Below, in pieces: positions 46,138 through 55,377 of a stretch of DNA of 64,000 nucleotides. The notes below the pieces were generated by a model. It made no database searches. It was not told the DNA's origin and saw nothing but the letters and a program-made list of their open reading frames with translations. The position numbers were made by a program, and so were the translations under genes. The DNA comes from Euglena gracilis. Lineage: Eukaryota > Euglenida > Euglenophyceae > Euglenales. The number at the start of each line of letters is the position of its first letter. Position 1 is the first letter of the stretch. Where the stretch lies: positions 34,974,227 to 35,038,226 of the forward strand of contig CP154957.1 of NCBI GenBank assembly GCA_039621445.1, in the 5' to 3' direction.

Positions 46138-47940
46138 CCCGCCCGTACTTCGACTCCGTACTACGCACTCCCGCCCGTACTTCGACGACATCATCGTCAG
46201 TACGCGGCAGGGAGCGGAGGAGACGGACGAGGAGTTCCACCAGAAGCACGCCCGAGACGTCCGTGAGACGTTGCTGACCTTGGAGAAGGACAGATGGGTC
46301 AGCGACAGCCGTAAGGTCAAGCTCTTCATGAGGCGGGTCGAGTTCGTGGGGTATGTCCTGGGCCACGGCAGGAGGGCGCCTGCCCCAGGCAAACTGTCGG
46401 CGGTGCAGCACTGGCAGCTGCCGCCGACGGTCAGCAGGCTCCGCGCGTTTCTCGGCGTCTGCAATTACTATGCGGGCAACGTGAGACTCTACGCGGAGCT
46501 GGTGGCGCCGTTGCAGGAGAAGCTGAAGTTGCCGAGGGAGCTGACCAAGGCGGGATCCAAGCACGCAGTGGTGTGGACGGAGCAGGAGAAGGAGGCGTTC
46601 GACAAGCTGAAGAAGGCCCTCGTCGCCGACCTGGAGCTGTAAGACATCGATCCAGCCAAGCCGTCCGTCCTGCGCACCGACGCGTCGGACTACGCCATCG
46701 GAGCGGTGCTGGAGCAGTTCCCGAACATCGACGGCGTGCCGTGGGTGGAGGACCTGCGGCCGGGGGCCTCCGTCCCGGTGGCCTTCATGTCCCGGAAGCT
46801 CACCGAGGGGCAGCGCCTTCGGTGGGATGTCCGGGACAAGGAGACGTATGCCGTGGTGGCCGCCCTCGACAAGTGGGCGGGCTTCCTGCTGGACAACGAG
46901 ATCCTCGTCCTGACCGACCACCGCAGCCTGGAGTCGTGATACAAGGAGTACGTCGCCGGAGTGGGCCCGCAGGGGATGCGGGCAAGATGGCATGCGAAGC
47001 TCAACGAGTTCCGCATCACCGTGGTGCACGTCCCCGGCGAGACCAACGTGGTGGGCGATGCCATGTCCCGCTGGGCCTACCCGGCCTCACAAGGCTGGCG
47101 CGACACCTCGTGGCACGGCACCGAGGCCGACACGAAGGAGATGAAGGCCCACATCCTGGAGGAGAAGCTGCGCGAGAAGTCCACCCGAAGGCGGTGCATC
47201 CCGAGGATGAGGAGACCAAGGCGGAACAGGTGGAGAGGTCAACCCTGAAGGAGGGGAGAGAGCTGGCCGTCATCCAGCTGATCCCGCTCCAGTCGTTCGC
47301 CAAGGTCCCGTCTGCGTCCCATATCGCCGTCACCACGCGCAGCCGCCTCGACACGCAGCGCAACGCCCGAGACGCCCCAGCAGACGCCCCGCACGGTACG
47401 CGGTCCGAGCACCAACGCGACATGCATCCGTCAGCCTCGTCTCCCGCGGCCGCAGCAGCCCCACCCTCGGCGTCGTCTGCGGCAGTCCCACCGTCTGCGT
47501 CGTGCATCGCATCACCAGCGTCCATGCCAGAACCCTCATCCAACACGCCATCGCCAGTCCCATCACCAGCACCAACAGTCCACTGCACCGCAGTCCATCG
47601 CACCGCCAGCAGCGCCCACAGCCGGTGTGTCATCACCGGCCATGCCCGTCCCAGCGTCCGCAGCCAGTGTGCCGTCACCGGCCGGGTCAGTCCCGTCTGC
47701 AGTGCCCTCAGCGGGTGTGCCGTCCACCGCTGATCCCGTGACCCCGCAGCCTGACCTGGACATCAACGTCTTCGACATGGACTGGAGCAAGGCGTATGCG
47801 GTGTGCCTGCGCTGGAAGCCCGTCTGGGACCAGGCCCACAACGGCCCAGGCTGGCCCAGCGGGTTCCAGCTGGTGGATGGGCGGCTCGTCTCGGCGGGGA
47901 GGTGGTGTGTGCCGAGCGGGCTGCTGGCGGAGGTGCTGAG
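46138..47940 (+). pseudogene. Ty3/gypsy pol fragment (RT end, RNase H)
   Basis: Starts inside the RT at SRPYFDDIIVSTRQ (catalytic YFDD, about 46168-46180). It continues RRVEFVGYVLGHGRRAPAPG and LRAFLGVCNYYAGNVRLYAE to a stop after LVADLEL (46639), then RTDASDYAIGAVLEQFPN and ALDKWAGFLLDNEILVLTDH (RNase H) with another stop after HRSLES. The tail reads WCVPSGLLAEVL before an abrupt join at 47940. Closely related to the full element at 49.4-64 kb but more GC-rich. The left joint carries a 16-bp direct duplication CCCGCCCGTACTTCGA (46137 and 46167). Confidence 0.85.
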
Positions 47941-48172
47941 TGTATCTGAGTGTCCTTGCTTTTCAAACTTCATTTTTAAAAATTCTTCTGCCATCGCCTC
48001 CAATTGCAGATTTGGATATCCAATACAAGTCTTGACACCACAGCGCACAGGGAAGACGTCAAACAATGGTCTCAACGTGTTCAGGTTGAAATCTCTCTGG
48101 GCAGGGGAAATTAGGATTCTGTCTTCCTAATTGCTAAACTGGAGGCCTGAAAGATACTGCGCCGCTCACACT
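47941..48172. repeat. duplicated segment, copy 1
   Basis: About 230 bp nearly identical to 49128-49356 (one G/A difference noticed near 48099/49286). It encodes, on the minus strand, the first 45 residues of the 185-aa ORF. Copy 1 is joined at the left to a gypsy fragment and continues at the right into CACACTCCCCTTCCT. Confidence 0.9.
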
Positions 48173-48703
48173 CCCCTTCCTGACTGGCACTTGTGCCATT
48201 TTTGCCTTTGGCAATTTTTTTTACGGCGCATTGTTGAAATTTTTGGCCATGGAATCATTTTTTGGGTCATTTTGCGAATTTCGAAGAAACAACCCTGTTG
48301 TGCAGGGCTGCTGCTCCTACAGAAGGTCAGTGTAATGCAAAACAGAGATGGGCACTGCACCCCATTAGGCTGCCATCCCAGGGGTTTCCCGGGAACGCAG
48401 TCTGATGAAGCCCCATTGGCTCACAATGTCTTGGGTAACCTACCCCCCCTTGACATTATGTGCCTGGGGTGGGTGCAGTCCCACGAAAGGAAACGGCAGA
48501 GGAGAATAACACAGAGGAATTACTATGGCATCCTCAACTGATGGGCTGCCTCTCCCAGCAGGGCTGCCCAATAACAGATAATGTCTGCCACATGGTACAG
48601 GGCTGCCCTCTGTAGGGGCTGCCACTGGCACCTGGGCTGCCAAAACACGAAATGTGCTGCCACTAGATGGAGGGCTGCCCAACCAAATTTGGCAGGCACA
48701 AGT
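48173..48703. other. non-coding, with GGGCTGCC-type repeats
   Basis: About eight GGGCTGCC or GTGCTGCC units in 48540-48690, irregularly spaced. Their complement GGCAGCCC resembles the GGGGCAGCC repeat of DIRS copy B gag, so this may be a gag-region remnant of another element on the minus strand. Confidence 0.4.
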
Positions 48704-49261
48704 CTAAACCCGCTGGACACCTCCTTCTGCCAGTTTCTTTTGCCTTCTTAATCTCCTCTTCATACTCTCACTTGGTTTTTTCAAATTGGCCTCTTCAAGA
48801 ACAGATTCCACACCAGAATGGGCATCAGATTTGGCAGCAATTGCAGCAATCTTGAAATCTGCATACTCCTCCATGTAGAGGTACATGACTCTCATTTCTT
48901 CCTTGAGATACCAACAAAAGTTGCAATTGCAGTTGACTCCAAATTGCAAATATGACCTTCCAGGCACAGTTGAGCACCTCAAATCTTCAATGTCAGATCT
49001 TGGGCATACAAGCTGGCACTTGCAACCTGGACATCTTTCGTGGTAATCGAGGAGATTCACACCCCTGACAGTTGTGACCGACGTCGTCCCTGAAAGCTCT
49101 TCACTGGAATCGCTCTGAACACGTTGTGTATCTGAGTGTCCTTGCTTTTCAAACTTCATTTTTAAAAATTCTTCTGCCATCGCCTCCAATTGCAGATTTG
49201 GATATCCAATACAAGTCTTGACACCACAGCGCACAGGGAAGACGTCAAACAATGGTCTCAA
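48704..49261 (-). CDS. unrecognised 185-aa Cys-rich protein
   Basis: A complete-looking ORF: MRPLFDVFPVRCGVKTCIGY at the start, cysteine clusters CPGCKCQLVC and CNCNFC in the middle (possible zinc binding), and a basic tail ESMKRRLRRQKKLAEGG. Composition is normal rather than repetitive, so translation is plausible. A truncated second copy (residues 1-45) exists at 47941-48172, so it moves or duplicates and may be transposon-encoded. No family assigned. Confidence 0.45.
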   Translation of the reverse strand: MRPLFDVFPVRCGVKTCIGYPNLQLEAMAEEFLKMKFEKQGHSDTQRVQSDSSEELSGTTSVTTVRGVNLLDYHERCPGCKCQLVCPRSDIEDLRCSTVPGRSYLQFGVNCNCNFCWYLKEEMRVMYLYMEEYADFKIAAIAAKSDAHSGVESVLEEANLKKPSESMKRRLRRQKKLAEGGVQRV

Positions 49262-49356
49262 CGTGTTCAGGTTGAAATCTCTCTGGACAGGGGAAATTAG
49301 GATTCTGTCTTCCTAATTGCTAAACTGGAGGCCTGAAAGATACTGCGCCGCTCACA
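49128..49356. repeat. duplicated segment, copy 2
   Basis: Matches 47941-48172. It ends GCGCCGCTCAC exactly where the left LTR begins. In copy 1 the same bases are followed by ACTCCCCTTCCT instead, so copy 1 shows what the site may have looked like before insertion. Confidence 0.9.
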
Positions 49357-49982
49357 GTTTCCCAGGGGGGGTCCCGGTCTCGCTGGGGTTCCGGCAGGGT
49401 GGGTCCCGTGTCACGGATCCGGCGAGGGGGGGTGCGCGGGTGGGCTCAGCCCCCACGGAGGCCCTGGGAAGCTCCGTGGGTGCTTGGAATGGGTTGGGAT
49501 CCATTTTTTAGTATTCCCGGCGGCGGAGTGGAGGGGGGTGCCTCCTGCGATGCCTCTGGGGGTCTGCGGAGCCGCTTAGGTGGGCCCTCGCAGGGGGGAA
49601 ATTGAGGGGGGACAGAGGGGGGGCGGAAAAGCCTGGGTGCTAGGGGTTTTCAGGGGGTGCTTCCCACCCTTATAGCCACTTAGCCCAGCCAAATCCAGCA
49701 AGTACCTTTGAAATTGCCTTGGGGCGCTCCTGGTAGGCCAATTGCTTGATGTTTTCTTTGATCTCCTTGAAGTAATTTCTCCTTTTGCAGTTTCCTTGGT
49801 TTCTTTGAAATCTTTGAATTTGATTGAATTGAACAATAACTTGAATTCCAATGCACAAATCAGATTGAATCCATGGAAACAAGGGAGCCTGCGGAAGGCA
49901 AATGCAGAAAGGGGGTGGTCAGGTAGTAGCGGAGGGTTCCGCTACTTTGTGTGCGCATGCGCTCAGGCCGCCGCCGCCCACA
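49357..49982 (-). repeat. 3' LTR
   Basis: Aligns with 63472-64000. The inner edge is proposed at 49982, where the minus strand reads AGGAAGGGGAG followed by TGTGGGCGGC, i.e. a polypurine tract then a TG start. The outer end reads GGGAAAC, not the usual CA. Differences from the other LTR include T/G at 49413, C/T near 49640, G/C near 49745 and one T indel near 49796. Confidence 0.8.
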
Positions 49983-49993
49983 CTCCCCTTCCT
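49983..49993 (-). other. candidate polypurine tract
   Basis: Minus strand AGGAAGGGGAG immediately upstream of the proposed TG start of the 3' LTR, in the position where plus-strand DNA synthesis is primed in LTR elements. The same 15 bases (CACACTCCCCTTCCT on plus) also occur at 48168-48182, so the assignment is tentative. Confidence 0.45.
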
Positions 49994-50589
49994 ACCGAGG
50001 CGCCGGCCTCGCCTGCCTTTGGCTTACCCCGGCGGCGGGGGGCGGGAGCGGTGCGCACCAGGCATCGAGTGCACTATGTACAAAAAAAGGAAAGGAACGT
50101 TATAACTGAGGGAAGCAATGATGGGGCCGTTTTGAGGGAACTTCGGCCTGGGGGTCGGCTTTGGCTCCGCCGTCCCTCCACAGAGCCCCGGGCGCGGAGC
50201 GCTGTGTGGCTTCCCGCCGCAGCGGTGGAACCGGCTGCGGGCGGGGCTCTGTGGGCTCGGGTTGGGTGTGCGACCGACCGCCCACTCCCTGTTCGGAGGC
50301 GCTGGCAGCCTGGTGGGTGAGGATGTCGTCTGGGTTGACTTGCAGGCTGCGGCCAGGGAGTGGGTAAGGCATGTGCGCTCCCCGGCGGGCCTGGGGGGCG
50401 TGCTTGGGCTCGCCCTTGGCCGGGGGGGGCGTGCCTCGCTCGGCCTGGGCCGCGCCGCTTGCCTCCACGGAAGCCTGGTTGGAGCTCTCAGCCCTTCGAT
50501 CGTCTGCCCGCGGCGGACAATCCGGCTGGGGGCAGGCCTCCGTGTGGCAGAGGCGGGCTGCCTCCTGGGTTTGGCTGGTCGGGCCGCGC

Positions 50590-50830
50590 CCGGGGGGGCG
50601 GTTTTTTTTGTTTGGCGGCCCCCTGGGGGGGGGGGCGGTTTTTTTTTTTTGTTTTTGGCCGCCCCCTGGGGGGGGGCGGTTTTTGCCTTGTTTGTTGGCC
50701 GCCCCCTGGGGGGGGGGGGCGGTTTTTTTTTTTTTTTTTCTCCCCCCCCCGGGGGGGGGCCGCTTTTTTTTTTTTTTTTTGGCCGCCCTCGGGGGGGGGG
50801 GGCGGTTTCTTTCTTTTGGGCTGCCCTGGG
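50590..50830. repeat. tandem array of GGCCGCCCCCTGGGGGGGGGCGGTTT units
   Basis: Five or six units of about 45-60 bp. Each is a C run, a G run, GCGG and a T run. Every unit is a potential hairpin or G-quadruplex. Confidence 0.85.
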
Positions 50831-50929
50831 GGGGTTTGGTGCCCCCTTCGTGCCCGGGGGGGTTCTGCCGGGTCTGGTCCCCCCCGTGGGGGGGGCTGCC
50901 TTGGGCGCGTGCGGTCCCCTCCCGTTGTG

Positions 50930-51060
50930 CGCTGGGGGGGGCTCGCGTGTTGTGCGCGGCTTTGGGCTGCCCTGCCCCTTGTGCGCTGGGGGGGGGGCTC
51001 GCGTGTTGTGCGCGGCTTTGGGCTGCCCTGCCCCTTGTGCGCTGGGGCGTGCTCGCTGGG
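50930..51060. repeat. tandem repeat, about 58-bp unit
   Basis: GCTCGCGTGTTGTGCGCGGC followed by TTTGGGCTGCCCTGCC and TTGTGCGCTGGGG is repeated twice in full and once in part. A ~63-bp tandem (GGCTGGCTGGTGCGCGC) follows at 51455-51545. Confidence 0.85.
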
Positions 51061-52682
51061 TGTCTTTGGGCGGCCTTGCGTGTAGGGGGGTGTGCGCGCG
51101 GCGTGGCTGCCCTTCCCTGTGCTGGGGGGGGGGCGTGCGCGCTCTCTGGGCTGCCCTTCTCTTGGGCCGGGGGGTGTCTGGCCTGCCTGCCCCCTCCGGG
51201 CCCCTTTGCTGGCTTGGCCCCTCTGGGCTCGTTGGTCTGCCCCGCTTCTGGTTTGCCCCTCGTGGTTCGTGGGGCCTTTGTCGTGGGGCTCGTCTTGCTG
51301 CTTGGCTCTGGGTTCCCCGCTCGTCCTGCGGTGGGGGTGGGGGTGGCTGGTCTCCTGTCTTTGGCTCTGGCTCTCCTGGGCTCTCCCGGGCCTTTTGGCT
51401 GCCTGGGGGGGTTTTGGTTGGGTGTCCCCTCCCGGGCTGGCTGGGGGGGGGGTGCCCTGCCTTTGGCTGGCTGGTGCGCGCTTGGGTCTGCCGGCTGGGG
51501 GGGGGGTACCCTGCCCCTGGCTGGCTGGTGCGCGCCTGGGGTGTGCATGCTCTGCGGGTGGCGTGCCTGCTCTTGCCCCCCGCTGTTGCCTGGCGCCCCT
51601 TCCCACCTGGGCCGGGGTGCCGTGGCCTTCCTTGAGGCCGGGGTCAGGGGGTTCGGTGGTCCAGGAAAGGAAAGAGTGAGACAGGGAAAAGGTGCGGTCC
51701 AGGGTCAACCCTCACCACAGGGTCAACCACAGCCTCCTGTGCTGCTCGCCGAACCGCACTGCCCACAGCTGCGCTGCACTGTTGAATTGCGAAAATCTGA
51801 CGATGGGCACCAGGATGCAGATAAAACGATACGGTAAACGATGCAGATTGAACAAAACGATGGTACTGCCCAAACCCCCTTACTCACCCCAGGTTGGCAG
51901 CAGGCTTTTCCGCTTTCCCCCCCGCCCCCCTCAGGCTTGGGTAGCCGGGGCAAACGGGCGGCGGCCGGCTGGGTCCGGTCCGCCAGGTCGCACCGTGGGC
52001 CGGCTGGGCCTTTAGGGCCGGTCCCTCCGGTGGTGGGCCCCCTACCCGCCTGGGATGCGAGGGACGGGTCACTGGGAAGCCTGGGTACGAACCGTCAGAC
52101 CTGGGTGAGGCAGGCTCGGGCTCGGTGCCACACGGGCACGCACGGCTGCGTTGGGTCGCATGGTACCGTGCATGGGGTGGGACGTGCCATGGGGGCACGT
52201 GTTCGGGCGGTGCTGCGTGGTGACTGGTCGGTGTGCTGCGGTGCGGTGCGGGAGACGGGTCGGTGGGTCGGAGGCTGTGGTGAGGGGAACTGCGGGGCTG
52301 CGGGATTGGGGTGGCACTGGGGTACGGAGCTGATGTATGGGTTGTGGGGAGAGGTTGGGGAAGCTGGAAGCTGAGGGTGCTGTTGGAGGTGGGAGCTATG
52401 TTGAGGTTGCCGCCTCTGCCGTTGTCTAGGCCAGGTGGACCCGACCGGGCGCCTATGGTGGGCCTCTCTTTTGGCCTGCGTGGGCTTGGGCGTTTTTGGG
52501 GATCTCCCCTTCCTGGCTTGCTGTTCCCTCGGCTGGTGTCGGTCTCTCCCGTTTCTCGTTGGGTGCTGTGGTGGCTCTTCGCCATTTTCTCTTGTGCTGG
52601 TGGGGTGTTTTTGTCTCTGCGGTTTTGCTGTCTCTCCTCTTGCTGGCGGCCCCGTCGCTGGGGTTCTGGGGGCTTCTGCCCC

Positions 52683-54000
52683 TCACAGCTGCTGGTTCGC
52701 CTCCTTCTCCTCCCATGTCCACTCGGTGCGGGGCTCCTCCCACTCTAGTGGCCACTTCTTGCCTTGCCTCGGTCCTCCTTCCACTACTGACAGCCACTCC
52801 ACGGACACCTCTGTTGGGTGTTTTGCCAAATGGGCCATGACGTCCTCCTTCAGGTTCTTCTTCTGGAAGTAATCGACGATAGGCTGGCTGTAGCTGTGGA
52901 AGAAGTGATGCAGTGGCTCCCAGGTGAGTTCGGTGGAACCTTCCCACTGCACCTTGAACTCCAGCTCTCCTCCTGGCGTTCTTCGGTGGGTCACCACTTT
53001 TTCGACGTTCCACTCGTCGATCCCGGTTGGAGGATCTGACCGGGCCTGCTTGAAGTGGAATAGCTTCACCGGTGATCCCAGCTCTTCATCGCCCTCCGTG
53101 TACGCCCTCATCTGGCACCGGTGTGCTTCTTGCATCCTTCCTTCCTGCAGCTCCACCACGTAGCCGTGCTCACTCCTCCTCTCCATCACGCGGCATGGGC
53201 CCAGCCAGTAGCTCTCCAGCTTCTCCCCTGGCCTGCCCCTTGGCCGCAGGTACCACGCCTTGCTGCCCACTTGCAGTGGTGGCAGCTCCTTGCGTCGCTT
53301 GTTCAACTGCTCGGTCTTTTTATGGTGCAGCTGGTTCACGGTGTCTGCGACTTTCTTGTCCACCAACTTCTGCCGCTCGAAGAAGCTGACTGCATCTTCG
53401 GCCTTGGTGGGTGGCTCGTAGGGGACACCAGCATACGGCCGGTGCCTTCCATAGAGCACTTCATATGGTGACAACCCGCTTGGTCCTTCTTTGTCGTTGA
53501 GGCGTTGGACAGCGATGGGGAGTGCTTCCACCCACGGAATTCCTTTCTCCTCGTGGATGTGCCGCAGCTGCTTCTGCAGCTGTGCCCCCATCTGCTCTGC
53601 TCTGCCGTTGGCGGGGTGGTGGTGTGCTTGGGAGTAAGCATGCCGCACGCCTTGCAGGGCACACATGGTTCGCCACCACGCTCCTGCGAAGTGGGGCCCC
53701 CTGTCGGAGGTGATCACGCTTGGGATCCCATGGGGCGACCACCACTTGCGGTACATCGCCTTGGCGACCTTGGCTGCCGTCAACCCCCTCGTGTGGTGTG
53801 CCGTGGCCACCACCCAGCCGCTGTGTCTGTCGACGCAGCCCGCGACGACATTGAACAGCTTGCCCTCGAACTCCACCTCGGGCATCACAAACAGGTCGAT
53901 GCAGACGCTGGTCATGATGTGGGGCGGCACCGGTGTCGGTGTCACCTTCAGGTGCAGCGGGGGTGTTCCACTGCTTGGCAGTAGCTGCAGATTTTCTGCA
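52683..54000 (-). CDS. gypsy integrase core and chromodomain
   Basis: The integrase catalytic triad is visible: Asp in SVCIDLFVMPEVEFEGKLF (about 53890), Asp in VITSDRGPHFAGAWW (about 53700) and Glu in PANGRAEQMGAQLQKQL (about 53595). SPYEVLYGRHRPYAGVPYEP and WYLRPRGRPGEKLESYWLGP follow, as in Ty3 integrases. Residues EWNVEKVVTHRR through FKVQWEGSTELTWEPLHHF (52900-53025) form a chromodomain with its aromatic positions, which in chromoviruses directs insertion to marked chromatin. Ends at NQQL-stop. Joined to the preceding frame by a one-base deficit in a C5 run at about 53957. Confidence 0.88.
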
Positions 54001-55377
54001 TCCTCTCGGCCAGCTTCTTTGCCTCCTCCTCGTCGTCGAACTGGAAGAAACGGTGATCCTCCTGCCTCAGCATCTCGCCTGCCCAATGGCCCGTTTGGGC
54101 ATGCTGTGCTCTGAGGACCTTGCCCACCAGGCCCGTTGGCACGCACCAGACCCCATCCTTCAGGAGCCTCTTGTGTTCAACCCGGTAGCCCTTGGGCCAC
54201 GGGTCTCCGATCTTGGTGTCGTGCCACACGGTTTGCCATCTGGGGCACTTCTCGTAGTGCGGTCCCCAGTCCATGGTGTAGATGTCGATGTCCTCCTCGG
54301 CGTCTGCGGGGTCGGTGATGGGATGATCAGGGGCAGATGTGGTTGGGGAGGATGTTGGGATGTCGGGTGATGATGAGGATGGTAAGGGTGCTGGGATGCT
54401 GGAAGACGGAGGTTGCGGCTGCATGATAGAGGTGTCGGGATGTTGATGGGGTGATGAGGTTGTTGGGTCGGCGGTTGATGTTGTGGCATCCTTTTCCTTG
54501 GGTGTTTCTGCTGTGGGTGCTGTGATTTCCACCACGTCCTCCTCGTCCTCCACTGAGTCCTTGGCTGATTTGCTGCTGGTCTGTGGGACTGCTGGCTTTT
54601 CGTTTTTCTTTGGCATGCTGCTGGCTTCTCTGGTGGGTCTGGTGGGTCTTGCTGTGCCTTGATGTGCTGGGCTTGGCGTCTCCATGTCGGTGGACCCCTT
54701 GGCTGTTGGTGCTGCCTGGTTCTTTTTCATCTGTGCTCGGGTGGTCACTGCCACTTCGGTGTTCTCGGTGGTTTTGTGCTTGAGTCGTATGATGCATACT
54801 TGCTTTTCTTCGGTGGCTGTGTCGATTGGGTGAGTGGCCTTTGGACACGATCTCTCCTCTTCCTTCTCCTTCTGGATTTGCTTTTGCATTTCTTTCGTGT
54901 CTTGATCGGTGCCATGCCAGGTGATGTCCTTGAAGCCTTGGCTGGCGGGATATGCCCATCTTGAGAGCGCATCTCCGATGGTGTTTGCTTGGCCTGGCAC
55001 ATGGATGACTTCCAGCCGGAAGTTGTTGAGCTTTGCATGCCACCTTGCTCGGCGGCCTTGTGGGCCGACTCCTGCGACATGCTCTTTGTACCACCCTTGT
55101 AGGCTCTTGTGGTCTGTCAGCACCAGCACCTCGTTGTCCAGAATGTACGGCGCCCACTTGTCCAGGGCGGAGACGATTGCATACGTCTCCTTGTCCCTGG
55201 TGTCCCACTTCTGCCGTTGGCCATCGGTGAGCTTGCGGCTCATGAAGGCCACGGGGATGGAGGCACCTGGCTTGATGTCCGCGAGGGACGGGAGTCCTTC
55301 CACCAGTGGGAACTGCTCCAGCGCCGCACCCACCGCATAGTCCGATGCATCTGTCCGAAGGACAAACGCCTTGGTGG
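53948..55377 (-). CDS. gypsy RNase H and integrase zinc-binding region
   Basis: Continues pol after the shift at about 55377: the RTDASDYAVGAAL acidic motif, IPVAFMSRKLTDGQRQKWD, YAIVSALDKWAPYILDNEVL and LTDHKSLQGWYKEHV (RNase H with typical Asp/Glu positions), then VIHVPGQANTIGDALSRWAY. A ~250-residue Thr/Ser/Pro-rich linker follows. WCVPTGLVGKVLRAQHAQTG and ICSYCQAVEHPRC give the H..H..C..C zinc finger of integrase. It ends at a TGA at 53948, past the one-base shift at about 53957. Confidence 0.85.

Larger units (their letters stand above)
49994..52682. other. G/C-rich 3' non-coding region of the gypsy element
   Basis: 2.7 kb between the pol stop and the 3' LTR, where some elements carry an env-like ORF. 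It is open in many frames on both strands because of base bias. Products are Pro/Gly/Lys/Ala low-complexity text with no signal peptide, membrane span or domain, so I call no gene. It contains three tandem arrays. Confidence 0.5.

Noticed and set aside
45980-47029. 349-codon minus-strand ORF
   Set aside because: Mostly the antisense of the Ty3/gypsy RT/RNase H fragment; only the last ~45 codons (DIRS copy C) are meaningful.
50100-51635. Several 240-490-codon open frames on both strands
   Set aside because: They overlap in multiple frames over tandem G/C-run repeats. Products are Pro/Gly/Lys/Ala low-complexity with no domain. Open length is explained by lack of AT-rich stop codons.
51884-52585. 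Env-like ORF downstream of pol (233 codons, minus)
   Set aside because: No signal peptide or membrane span; Pro/Ser/His-rich biased text.
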